This document shows positions 24,415-30,864 of a stretch of 64,000 nucleotides of DNA, piece after piece. The notes beneath the pieces were generated by a model, which was given only the letters and a program-made list of their open reading frames with translations, had not been told where the DNA came from and did not search any database. The stretch spans positions 2,666,001-2,730,000 of the forward strand of contig AP025685.1 of assembly GCA_022846635.1 (NCBI GenBank), read 5' to 3'. A program made the translations under genes and the position numbers. This DNA comes from Salmonella enterica subsp. enterica serovar Choleraesuis (GTDB lineage Bacteria > Pseudomonadota > Gammaproteobacteria > Enterobacterales > Enterobacteriaceae). Numbering within the stretch: the stretch's first letter is position 1; every line of letters begins with the position of its first letter.

Positions 24415-24683
24415 GCGTATTTCCCCATCGCAGCGGCCAGCGCATTGGCCGCAGTAATAATTTCTGGCACCGGTAATTTTTCGAGCCACATACGATTGAT
24501 GTGGTGTTGCAGGCGTTGCTGGTGGTGCATCGGCAGCTCCCCAGCGCGCTCAACCTGATTCATTACCATGCCGACCTCGGCGGGCCAGACGGTTTCCTGC
24601 ACATCCACCAGCAGCAGGCGCTCGAGTTCGATTATTCGCTGAGTGGCGTAATACAGAGCCGGATCTACAGCTGCAGATATCAT
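24411..24683 (-). CDS. Hypothetical phage protein (90 aa)
   Basis: The ATG at 24683 overlaps the stop of the upstream Ead-like gene (ATGA) and has GGAGGGCGGGA as ribosome site. The protein is helical (DPALYYATQRIIELERLLLV; MHHQQRLQHHINRMWLEKL). I do not recognise it. It is one link in a chain of overlapping small accessory genes between replication and methylation genes. Confidence 0.65.
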   Translation of the reverse strand: MISAAVDPALYYATQRIIELERLLLVDVQETVWPAEVGMVMNQVERAGELPMHHQQRLQHHINRMWLEKLPVPEIITAANALAAAMGKYA

Positions 24684-25300
24684 TTCCCGCCCTCCACTTT
24701 TACCGGCATGCCAGCGGCAGCGCAGGCATTTTTTATTTTTACCTCGCACTCTAAACGGCAGGCGTTATAAATGGCCGCTGCGTCAGAGTTATCAAAAAAC
24801 TCATCAACGTAGTCCTCAGCGCATTTGCGTTTTGGCAGAGGAATCGTCAGCGTTCTGGACTCCAGCTCGGCTATGCGCCTGTCTGCGGCCTCCAACTTTT
24901 CTTCTGCATCAAGCTGTGCAAACCCAGCAGCCTGAAACGCCGCCGTAGCAGTGTTAAGCTCGTCAGAAAGATAGAGAGCAGTATTAGCAAGCCGTTCTTT
25001 TTCTCCGACAATCATGGTCGAGCCTTTAGATATCTCGTAAACGCGCTGCATCGACATTTTCAGCGCCTGTTTGTCGATGTTATTCATTGGCCTCCCTCTA
25101 CCTTTATCGGCATGCCCGTCACCGCTGCCGCGCAGCTTGGCGTGGCTGGCCTCTAGCTCCCGCACATACGCCACCAACTGGAGGATATTTTCGGGGCTGG
25201 CAACATCCTGCCATTGGTCCGAGGTATCGCAGGCAGCACGGCACATGAGCTCCTCGTTGGCCGCGGACTCTATCTGCGCTATCAGTTCGCTGTTAGTCAT
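24680..25300 (-). CDS. Ead/Ea22-like phage protein, probable in-frame fusion
   Basis: The 206-residue frame seems to join two pieces. Residues 1-70 start MTNSELIAQIESAANEELM, and a second part starts at an internal ATG (25087) with its own GGGAGG. The second part (MNNIDKQALKMSMQRVYEI, coiled coil LDAEEKLEAADRRIAELES, end GMPVKVEGGK) is typical of Ead/Ea22-like proteins. DNA just before the internal ATG, read in another frame, encodes a second GMPIKVEGGQ end, so two gene ends seem to have recombined here. Confidence 0.75.
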   Translation of the reverse strand: MTNSELIAQIESAANEELMCRAACDTSDQWQDVASPENILQLVAYVRELEASHAKLRGSGDGHADKGRGRPMNNIDKQALKMSMQRVYEISKGSTMIVGEKERLANTALYLSDELNTATAAFQAAGFAQLDAEEKLEAADRRIAELESRTLTIPLPKRKCAEDYVDEFFDNSDAAAIYNACRLECEVKIKNACAAAGMPVKVEGGK

Positions 25301-25536
25301 TGCTCCACCTCACGAAACAAAACGCCATCGATGCCAGGCAGAAACCAGAGCGTGGCAAATGTGTCGGTTCCACGGTCATATTCCTGCCGCGAGTCAGCGC
25401 TCCAGAGATAATCGTCTTCCGGGTCGTCAGATTTCAGGCCAATAAATCCACCAGCCTCTAATTCCCCCGCGTAACGATGGCCGACAGTCCAGTCGCCATA
25501 TCCCTCAATGCATTCCACGATGACTGTCATAATCAC
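25297..25536 (-). CDS. Hypothetical phage protein (79 aa)
   Basis: This small acidic protein (MIMTVIVECIEGYGDWTVGH, LKSDDPEDDYLW) overlaps both neighbours by four bases, so it is translated as part of the accessory gene chain. A second in-frame Met two residues later is possible. No family recognised; the G-Y-G-D-W-T-V-G-x-R-Y pattern suggests a small beta domain. Confidence 0.65.
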   Translation of the reverse strand: MIMTVIVECIEGYGDWTVGHRYAGELEAGGFIGLKSDDPEDDYLWSADSRQEYDRGTDTFATLWFLPGIDGVLFREVEQ

Positions 25537-26258
25537 TCACCCTCCACGCGCTTAAACTCGATTACCCATACCCAGGGGTTAGCCTGCCAGGATTCTTCGC
25601 CATAGATGGACTGCCACAGCTGAGCGAATGCCGAGCGTGAGAAATCTGGGTATCCCAAACTACGCGAAACCGAATCGATGGATGGGTGGCTAACCGGCAT
25701 TCCTTCCGATAAAGCATCTGATTGGCTGATATCGTTCAGCCGCTCTACGCGCACGTCGGTGATTTCCAGCGTGATACGGCTGGCCCAGCGCGGCATGTGG
25801 ATCGATGGGCGCCAGGCACCTTCAAACTCCATGCTATCGGTGTGAGGCTTCCAGAAAGCATCGTCAGGGATTGACCATAGCCCATAGTTACCCGGCTTTT
25901 GCTCGCAACTGGCGCGGTATATCCGGGCGGCTTCCGGGCCACCACCTTTCACCAGTTCATCATTCCAGTTGATAGCGCAGCCGTCTTCGTTGCCGAGCTG
26001 CGACCATGTTTCCCGTACCCAGATACGGTCGCCAGGCTTTCCGAACGGACAATGTTCGCGGTAATAGCTCTGGCTGTTGCCGTGGTCTACGCCGGACTCC
26101 AATGGATAGCACTCTCCGACCTGCGATGCGGCGTCGATTAGGTGAATATGCCGATCACTGATTATCCGCCGCGTCTGCGTCTTCCGTCCGTCGAGGATGG
26201 CGCGAACCATCTCAGCGTTAAAAATCATTCCGCGTTCTTTCACTGCGTTGTTATCCAT
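25533..26258 (-). CDS. ASCH/PUA-like phage protein
   Basis: From the ATG at 26258, which overlaps the upstream stop region, the product is 241 residues. It contains MVRAILDGRKTQTRRII early, then PFGKPGDRIWVRETW and later WASRITLEITDVRVERL, ending WVWVIEFKRVEG. These are hallmarks of ASCH-domain phage proteins (PUA-like fold, probable RNA or modified-base binding). Its biochemical role is unknown. The frame upstream of 26258 lacks similarity and overlaps the preceding gene. Confidence 0.78.
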   Translation of the reverse strand: MDNNAVKERGMIFNAEMVRAILDGRKTQTRRIISDRHIHLIDAASQVGECYPLESGVDHGNSQSYYREHCPFGKPGDRIWVRETWSQLGNEDGCAINWNDELVKGGGPEAARIYRASCEQKPGNYGLWSIPDDAFWKPHTDSMEFEGAWRPSIHMPRWASRITLEITDVRVERLNDISQSDALSEGMPVSHPSIDSVSRSLGYPDFSRSAFAQLWQSIYGEESWQANPWVWVIEFKRVEGE

Positions 26259-26634
26259 GAGCCCTGCTCCCGAAAATTTTGTGCCAGCGATAGCCGCTCC
26301 AGTTCCGGCGGCAGGTATCGAAAACCGATTCTTCATCGTCCAAAACCACTACCGGTGCGGGCTTACCGCGCGGCATGTGGTTACGCCGGGTATCACCCAT
26401 CCGCAGCCGTTCGGCGGCATTCATATCCGACCAGGCGTTGGCTTCTTCCTGCGTCGGGAAATGCCCAAATGGCATGAGCACAAATGCCAAGTTCTGGCGG
26501 CGTAATTCCTGTAGCGATGATTCCGCCTCTCTCCGGGTTATCCCCAGCTGCTCCATGAGGTTTTTAATGGTTGTGCAGTTCCGCGAGTGAATCAGGTCAT
26601 TCACCCTGTTAAGCATTTTTTGGTCTATGGTCAT
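26251..26634 (-). CDS. Hypothetical phage protein with winged-helix-like N-terminus
   Basis: The 127-residue protein starts MTIDQKMLNRVNDLIHSRNC. NLMEQLGITRREAESSLQEL gives a helix-turn-helix-like segment, and the rest is basic and irregular. Its ATG lies inside a copy of the 23-base dispersed repeat (26628-26650). It follows the DnaC-like gene by 17 bases. Confidence 0.65.
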   Translation of the reverse strand: MTIDQKMLNRVNDLIHSRNCTTIKNLMEQLGITRREAESSLQELRRQNLAFVLMPFGHFPTQEEANAWSDMNAAERLRMGDTRRNHMPRGKPAPVVVLDDEESVFDTCRRNWSGYRWHKIFGSRAHG

Positions 26635-26650
26635 TGGTCAATACTCGATT
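26628..26650 (-). repeat. Dispersed 23-bp repeat, copy a
   Basis: Minus-strand sequence close to ATCGAGTTTTGACCAATGAC with one mismatch (GTATTG). It lies directly after the stop codon of the DnaC-like gene and contains the start codon of the next gene. Related copies are at 28271, 30281 and 30784. Confidence 0.85.
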
Positions 26651-26651
26651 T

Positions 26652-27392
26652 TTATTTGGCCAGCCGCTGGTGGCTGACATTTCGGCGGTAACTGCCCCAG
26701 GTGAAATTCACCCACATCCCGCCGTCCATAGTGAGTCGGTCGATAACCCGCTCACCTAATACCCGTTTCACCTCGTCGTAGTTGAGATTGGTCAGCACGC
26801 CGACCGGTTTCATCGCCGCCAGCCGGCGGTCGATAATCTGATTCAAAATTACAAACTCCCCGCGCGTCTCCCGCTGAACGCCAACTTCGTCCAGAACCAG
26901 CAGATCAACCTTGCACAGATTGTCCAGCAGCTGCGCCTCTGATTCCCCGCCGTCGTAGCAGGCTCGAACCCGTAACATCAGTTCGGGAACGGTGACCACC
27001 AGGACCGTATGCCCACGATCCAGCAGGTAGTTTCCTATCGCCGCCGCGAGATGATTTTTCCCGGTACCGCAGCCACCGCTAAAAACGAAACTGGCAAAAC
27101 CCTGGCCGAAGTTGTGCGCGTAGCTCTTAGCTCGGGTGAATGCCTGGCGCTGGCCATCGCCGCTAACCTCGTAATTCGCGAACGAACAGCCCTGGTGGAG
27201 TTTGCATATCCCGGAACGCCCGAAAATCTTTTCAGCCCGCGCGGCCTGGTTGGCTTTGTTGACCTCGGCGCCGCGGCGCGCTCCCTCCTCACGCTGCCAT
27301 GCCATCAGTTCGGCAGCTGTCGTGAATTTTGGCGTAACGCCCTCGGGCATAACCCGCTGCAGGCGCTGCATAAAACCGGTTAAATTGCTCAT
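26652..27392 (-). CDS. DnaC-like helicase loader (phage replication protein P analogue)
   Basis: The 246-residue AAA+ protein has the Walker A FSGGCGTGKNHLAAAIG (around residue 107), Walker B DLLVLDEVG and a C-terminal arginine region (GERVIDRLTMDGG). It resembles host DnaC and the Rac-type YdaV proteins. It should load the host DnaB helicase at the phage origin, with the O-like protein encoded two bases upstream as origin partner. Confidence 0.9.
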   Translation of the reverse strand: MSNLTGFMQRLQRVMPEGVTPKFTTAAELMAWQREEGARRGAEVNKANQAARAEKIFGRSGICKLHQGCSFANYEVSGDGQRQAFTRAKSYAHNFGQGFASFVFSGGCGTGKNHLAAAIGNYLLDRGHTVLVVTVPELMLRVRACYDGGESEAQLLDNLCKVDLLVLDEVGVQRETRGEFVILNQIIDRRLAAMKPVGVLTNLNYDEVKRVLGERVIDRLTMDGGMWVNFTWGSYRRNVSHQRLAK

Positions 27393-27394
27393 AT

Positions 27395-28243
27395 CTACCC
27401 TCTGAATCCCGGCGGGATCTTGTTATCCGGCACGCTAACGCCCGGCAAATCATTACGGTTTTTACGGCGCTGTTGACCGGCGACGGTGGATCCACGCGAC
27501 GAACGCAGGCTCTGCGCAAATGTCTGTTCCCATTGCTGCTGGTGTTTAACTCGCCCCTCGCAGATCCAGTAATCCCTAAATTGCTGCAGCTCCTCAGGTG
27601 TGTAACCGGGCTCAGTACCGAGATTTATTCCCCATAGCGCCGCCTGCCGGACAAAATCATTTCCAGGGAGCCAGTCGGTGGTGATCTGGATTTTTCCAAT
27701 CTGGCTGACTGGGGTGGCGAAGACGCTTTGAGAAAACTCCTCGAGCGCGCCTTTCTCTCTCTCTAGTTCTTTACTCCTTTTCCCTTCCTTTTCCCTTCCG
27801 TCAGTGAGCCCTCCCTGATTCCTCATGGAGGGCTCACTGAGTGGTGTTTGAAACCTCACTAACTCCTCATTGAGTGGTTGAGGTTCGGTCTGTTCTTTTT
27901 TTTCTTCTTTTTCAGCCAGTTCCGGTGGAAGCGGTAATTTTGAAACCGAAGGCCGGTTAATTTTCTGGTGCCTGAGGAAACCCTTGATGTGAAGATATTC
28001 GTTACCACTCACTGAATACTCAGTGAGTAATCCATGAGCGATCAGCTCTTTTATCAACGGCTCACAGTCGATTACATCAGCCGGGAATATCTGCATTTTG
28101 AGCCGCTTCGGTGAGCGCTCGAGACACCCGCGATCATTCGCAAAATTAAACAGCCCGATAAACATGAGGCGAGCCGGAATTGAGCATTCAACGACTTTTT
28201 CATCAGTCCAGAATTCCGGTTTAACCGTTCTAATACGGGCCAT
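27395..28243 (-). CDS. Phage replication initiator (O-like / DnaT-like)
   Basis: From the ATG at 28243 the protein has 282 residues. The N-terminal winged-helix part begins MARIRTVKPEFWTDEKVVEC and continues with ERSPKRLKMQIFPAD. The middle is a variable charged linker. The C-terminal domain (TTDWLPGNDFVRQAALWGIN, FRDYWICEGRVKHQQQWEQTF) is DnaT-like. The gene contains inverted and direct repeats that look like origin iterons, as lambda ori lies inside O. It pairs with the DnaC-like loader. Confidence 0.85.
   Translation of the reverse strand: MARIRTVKPEFWTDEKVVECSIPARLMFIGLFNFANDRGCLERSPKRLKMQIFPADVIDCEPLIKELIAHGLLTEYSVSGNEYLHIKGFLRHQKINRPSVSKLPLPPELAEKEEKKEQTEPQPLNEELVRFQTPLSEPSMRNQGGLTDGREKEGKRSKELEREKGALEEFSQSVFATPVSQIGKIQITTDWLPGNDFVRQAALWGINLGTEPGYTPEELQQFRDYWICEGRVKHQQQWEQTFAQSLRSSRGSTVAGQQRRKNRNDLPGVSVPDNKIPPGFRG
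27801..28028. other. Candidate phage replication origin inside the initiator gene
   Basis: A perfect 14-bp inverted repeat (27801-27814 and 27827-27840, TCAGTGAGCCCTCC and its complement) is followed by CTCATTGAG at 27866-27874. A 9-bp palindrome, ACTCACTGA-atac-TCAGTGAGT, lies at 28007-28028. The unit TCAGTGAG/CTCACTGA thus recurs four to five times in 230 bases. Location within the initiator gene is as for lambda ori. Confidence 0.6.
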
Positions 28244-28270
28244 CAGAAACCTCGTTAAAAAATGCATTAA

Positions 28271-28293
28271 TGGTCATTGGTCAAAACTCGATT
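28271..28293 (-). repeat. Dispersed 23-bp repeat, copy b
   Basis: On the minus strand it contains ATCGAGTTTTGACCAATGAC and is identical over 23 bases to copy d on the other strand. It begins within the stop codon of the YdaT-like gene. Its ATG opens a 15-codon frame that runs into the initiator start. Confidence 0.9.
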
Positions 28294-28846
28294 ACAGACA
28301 TCCGCCTAACATCGCTGTAAGGCTGGTCAGGACGCCGTTCCAGTTATCAGGTGGCATGAGCCGTAGCAGCGCCTCCATGCCCTCCCTGACCTCTTTCTCA
28401 AGCCTCTGCACCGGCGCGCCGGTTAACTTGGCCTGCTGCGCCTCAGCGCATTCTTTCAGGGCGCTCGCCACCAGCTCCTGTTCGGTTAAACCGTTTTTCA
28501 GGCCGTAGGCGCGCGCTATCTCGATAGGCATCGCCTCGGCGATCGCCGGAGCGAGCAGCAGCACATAACGCGTGTATTTCTCGCTACCCCCCTCGTTTTT
28601 CAGATAGCGGTAAAGGTTCTGTTTGTTGACAGTTACACCCCGCCCACCGATGAGTTGCCATTTTTCAGCCACCAGCATGGCTATTTGTTGCTGGGCCCGC
28701 CCGGGGATGGTTGACTCCCACGCACGAACTGCAGCGAAGATTTTCTGATGCTGGCGAACAGCCCGCCGCGGTAACGAAAACTGATTTTCACGTTTCACCG
28801 ATTCAGAGGCTCGGTAACTATCCTGTTGATAGCTGAGTGATTGCAT
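28292..28846 (-). CDS. YdaT-like protein (CII-position regulator/toxin of Rac-type immunity)
   Basis: The 184-residue helical protein contains VAEKWQLIGGRGVTVNKQNLYRYLKN-type segments and AIAEAMPIEIARAYGL, which recall YdaT of the Rac prophage. There ydaS-ydaT lie opposite racR. YdaT is toxic when over-made and acts as a DNA-binding regulator. Here it lies in the CII position, directly after the Cro-like gene and before replication genes, so it may switch lysis or lysogeny. Confidence 0.72.
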   Translation of the reverse strand: MQSLSYQQDSYRASESVKRENQFSLPRRAVRQHQKIFAAVRAWESTIPGRAQQQIAMLVAEKWQLIGGRGVTVNKQNLYRYLKNEGGSEKYTRYVLLLAPAIAEAMPIEIARAYGLKNGLTEQELVASALKECAEAQQAKLTGAPVQRLEKEVREGMEALLRLMPPDNWNGVLTSLTAMLGGCL

Positions 28847-28849
28847 TGG

Positions 28850-29077
28850 TTATTCCTCCCGAGGAAGACCATCAGTTGGGTTTGGGTAGAGGTCTGGACG
28901 GAGTTCATGTGGTGTAACGCGCCACTCTAGTGCGCGGCTGGTCTTAATGACCTCCGTGCTGGCAACTTGAGTTCGAAACCAAACTGAAACAGTCTGAGAA
29001 TTTTTCCCTAGACGGCGGGCCAGCTCAGATTGAGAACCACAAATTCCTAAGATTTTTTGTTGAATAATGTCCTGCAT
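28850..29077 (-). CDS. Cro-like repressor (YdaS type)
   Basis: From the ATG at 29077 (AGGGGGG just upstream) the 75-residue protein begins MQDIIQQKILGICGSQSELA. It continues with a helix-turn-helix (RRLGKNSQTVSVWFR). Divergent transcription from the repressor gene and position before the YdaT-like gene define the cro slot. It shares the GxNSQTVSxW recognition helix pattern with the repressor, so both should read the same operators. Confidence 0.85.
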   Translation of the reverse strand: MQDIIQQKILGICGSQSELARRLGKNSQTVSVWFRTQVASTEVIKTSRALEWRVTPHELRPDLYPNPTDGLPREE

Positions 29078-29094
29078 ATGCCCCCCTAATTTAC

Positions 29095-29130
29095 ATATCA
29101 TATGATTGATATAAAACTTATCAGTGTCAA
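29095..29130. promoter_or_regulatory. Immunity control region: operator half-sites and leftward promoter
   Basis: The inverted half-sites ATATCA (29095-29100) and TGATAT (29107-29112) lie between the divergent cro-like and repressor genes. On the minus strand a perfect TTGACA (29125-29130) is followed 17 bases later by an AATCAT element inside the operator. The same TGATAT half-site recurs on the other side of the repressor (29661-29716), so these are probably the right and left operators. Confidence 0.6.
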
Positions 29131-29201
29131 GGGAATTTAACAGGTCACAACTGAAAAGAAACTTTGTATGCTTACAGCCTAGGCTGGTAACGGATCTGAT
29201 T

Positions 29202-29600
29202 ATGAATTTTGAAGACAGGCTGCAAAAAGCTTTAGAGGATGCAGGGATATCTCAATCCGAGCTAGGCAGACGAGTGGGCGTAAACTCGCAGACAGTCAGT
29301 AACTGGTGTAACTCGGGCATTTTCCCGCGCAAGGAAAAGTTGGCCCTTTTCCCTGAGGCATTAGGAAAACCTCTTTATTGGTTTTTCATGTCAGAAGAGG
29401 AGGAGGAAAAACTCGCGTCCTTAACTGCAAGCAAGACAGTTTTATCCGATCAGCAGCAACTATTGCTAAATATCTTCGACCAACTTCCGGAATCTGAACA
29501 GGATCGGTTCATCGAGCTGGCCAAAACCCGATTAGATGAACTTGATAGGTTTATGGCTGAGTATCTTAAAAAAAGAAAAATAGAGCCTCCATCCGAATAA
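29202..29600 (+). CDS. Prophage repressor, RacR-like, without self-cleavage domain
   Basis: The ATG at 29202 gives 132 residues. The N-terminal helix-turn-helix is in residues about 13-45 (ISQSELGRRVGVNSQTVSNW). A helical C-terminal half is rich in Glu (SEEEEEKLASLTASK; LPESEQDRFIELAKTRLDEL). No S24 peptidase motif (Ala-Gly site, Ser, Lys) is present, so RecA-stimulated autocleavage is not expected. It is divergent from cro-like and ydaT-like genes and followed by a terminator. A longer upstream frame to 29124 has no support. Confidence 0.85.
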   Translation: MNFEDRLQKALEDAGISQSELGRRVGVNSQTVSNWCNSGIFPRKEKLALFPEALGKPLYWFFMSEEEEEKLASLTASKTVLSDQQQLLLNIFDQLPESEQDRFIELAKTRLDELDRFMAEYLKKRKIEPPSE

Positions 29601-29613
29601 ATTCCTACTTATT

Positions 29614-29638
29614 AAAGCCGCTTATGCGGCTTTTTTTT
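29614..29638 (+). terminator. Repressor gene terminator
   Basis: AAAGCCGC-TTAT-GCGGCTTT followed by further T residues is a canonical intrinsic terminator 14 bases after the repressor stop codon. Confidence 0.9.
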
Positions 29639-29660
29639 CGCCCGCAACTCCTACCTACCA

Positions 29661-29731
29661 TATCAAATACACAAATTTGATATCAAAAATATCATTTTTC
29701 ATTTGACTACTGATATGTTTATTTGTAGCCT
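29661..29731 (+). promoter_or_regulatory. Left operator/promoter region with clustered palindromes
   Basis: TATCAAAT (29661-29668) pairs with ATTTGATA (29675-29682), which overlaps a perfect 12-bp palindrome TTTGATATCAAA (29676-29687). ATATCA and TGATAT half-sites follow at 29689 and 29711. TTGACT (29703-29708), 17 bases and TAGCCT (29726-29731) is a plausible pL. The spacer contains one half-site, so repressor binding would block it. Confidence 0.6.
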
Positions 29732-29902
29732 TATCTCCATACTGTACAAATCACCAAGGCAGGATGCCCACGCAGTAGCCGCCCGGGGCGTATGAAGACC
29801 GGGATGAGGTGGTTAAAGAAGTGCGCAGCAGGTTTAAACGTTCCGCTGGCCGGCGATAAGGCAACAGCTGACTGGCTTAACTGAAAATAACGGAGGTGTC
29901 TT

Positions 29903-30097
29903 GTGGCTAACTCTATCCCAAATAATGGGCGCGCAATACCAATGCGCAACGGTAAAACTGGCGCTGCATGGCTGGTGTCGTTCGACTATCGCGAAGGGAT
30001 GTACTGGCATGAACCGCTGGGAAACCTGCGCAATATCCGCCGCCCTTACTCGTCGCGCCGCGTTGAGCCGAATCTGGTTCCGGCAGGTACTCGCTGA
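29903..30097 (+). CDS. Hypothetical left-operon protein (64 aa)
   Basis: The GTG at 29903 has GGAGGT eight bases before it. The 64-residue basic protein (MANSIPNNGRAIPMRNGKTG, RNIRRPYSSRRVEPNLVP) is of a kind often found before DUF1482 genes in enterobacterial prophages. The 170 bases before it hold no recognisable gene and are probably the left-operon leader. It overlaps the next start by one base. Confidence 0.7.
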   Translation: MANSIPNNGRAIPMRNGKTGAAWLVSFDYREGMYWHEPLGNLRNIRRPYSSRRVEPNLVPAGTR

Positions 30098-30282
30098 TGG
30101 GGCCGCTGTTCGCACTGGTTCTGACCATTGGGATGACTGATGGCTCATACCAAGATTCCGTTTTAGGCGTTTACACCAGCCAAAAAGAATGCGAAGCCGC
30201 AGCCGTTGACCAGCATGTTGATGCTGCATGTTACCCAGTGGAGGGGATTATCCATACCGACGGTGAAGCACCGGCCGTTTAA
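30097..30282 (+). CDS. DUF1482 family protein
   Basis: The 61-residue protein begins with a hydrophobic, signal-like stretch (MGPLFALVLTIGMTDGSYQD). It has two Cys (QKECEAAAVDQHVDAACYPV) that could pair, consistent with a secreted or membrane-associated small protein. The layout matches DUF1482 proteins of prophage left operons. Function unknown. The stop codon is part of dispersed repeat copy c. Confidence 0.78.
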   Translation: MGPLFALVLTIGMTDGSYQDSVLGVYTSQKECEAAAVDQHVDAACYPVEGIIHTDGEAPAV

Positions 30283-30303
30283 TCGAGTTTTGACCAATAA
30301 CCG
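30281..30303 (+). repeat. Dispersed 23-bp repeat, copy c
   Basis: AATCGAGTTTTGACCAATAA and three more bases match the family with two mismatches (ATAACCG instead of ATGACCA). It starts inside the DUF1482 stop codon and is oriented along left-operon transcription. Confidence 0.85.
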
Positions 30304-30315
30304 CATTGCCAACCT

Positions 30316-30335
30316 AATGCCTGGCGCCAGGCATT
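30316..30335. repeat. Perfect 20-bp palindrome in left operon
   Basis: AATGCCTGGCGCCAGGCATT is fully self-complementary, with no T-run after it. It lies 13 bases after repeat copy c in a gene-free stretch (30283-30445). It could be a protein-binding site or an RNA processing hairpin. Confidence 0.8.
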
Positions 30336-30404
30336 GTGATGGTAATACTGCCATCGCAACCGAACAGGAGCTGATTCTGTTCTGGTTGTTGGAGAAATCG
30401 CTTT

Positions 30405-30429
30405 GCCCGTCCGCGCGGCGGGCCTTTTT
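30405..30429 (+). terminator. Hairpin with T-run upstream of a left-operon gene
   Basis: GCCCGTCCGCGCGGCGGGCC followed by TTTTTC can form a GC-rich hairpin with a U-tract. It lies just before the gene at 30446, so left-operon transcription probably needs antitermination or partial read-through here. Confidence 0.6.
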
Positions 30430-30445
30430 CCCAGAGGATAAAGCC

Positions 30446-30721
30446 ATGTCTGCTAACGAACTGGCCTTGAAATTTAGCAACGCAACAGCTGAAGACCTGA
30501 TCGGAAAACTTTCAGTATTGGAAGTGAAAGAGCACATCCGGGATGAAGTTGAGGATGATGTTTCCGCCCAACTTTGGCAGGAACATGAATTTGAAATAGA
30601 AGCGATCGAAATGGTCGCTCATGGCCTCGCTAAAGCAATAAAAGACGCATTACCACTGAGCCACAAAGAGGCCAAAAAAGTATTGCAAAAAGCTTTGGAT
30701 GATTGGGCCGGCTGGGGCTAA
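30446..30721 (+). CDS. Hypothetical acidic left-operon protein (91 aa)
   Basis: The ATG at 30446 follows AGAGGATAAAGCC. The product is helical and acidic (MSANELALKFSNATAEDLIG, VEDDVSAQLWQEHEFEIEAIE). Not recognised. It is followed by a short GC hairpin (30734-30751) without T-run, and then by dispersed repeat copy d and the exonuclease gene. Confidence 0.65.
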   Translation: MSANELALKFSNATAEDLIGKLSVLEVKEHIRDEVEDDVSAQLWQEHEFEIEAIEMVAHGLAKAIKDALPLSHKEAKKVLQKALDDWAGWG

Positions 30722-30783
30722 CCAGAACGTAAAAACCCGCCGAAGCGGGTTAGTACGCCAGACCTCCGACCAAAGAGGGCTGG

Positions 30784-30806
30784 AATCGAGTTTTGACCAA
30801 TGACCA
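30784..30806 (+). repeat. Dispersed 23-bp repeat, copy d
   Basis: Contains ATCGAGTTTTGACCAATGAC and is identical over 23 bases to copy b on the opposite strand. The ATG within it opens a 14-codon frame (MTTPEGAITGSGIL) that ends 20 bases before the exonuclease start. Confidence 0.9.
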
Positions 30807-30864
30807 CACCCGAGGGCGCTATCACCGGCTCGGGTATCCTATAACTCAAAGGAACCTGAAATCA

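Noticed and set aside
22411..24558. Several long plus-strand frames over the C5 methyltransferase
   Set aside because: They are antisense to a gene with all C5 methyltransferase motifs and are rich in Arg/His as expected for shadows of GC-rich genes.
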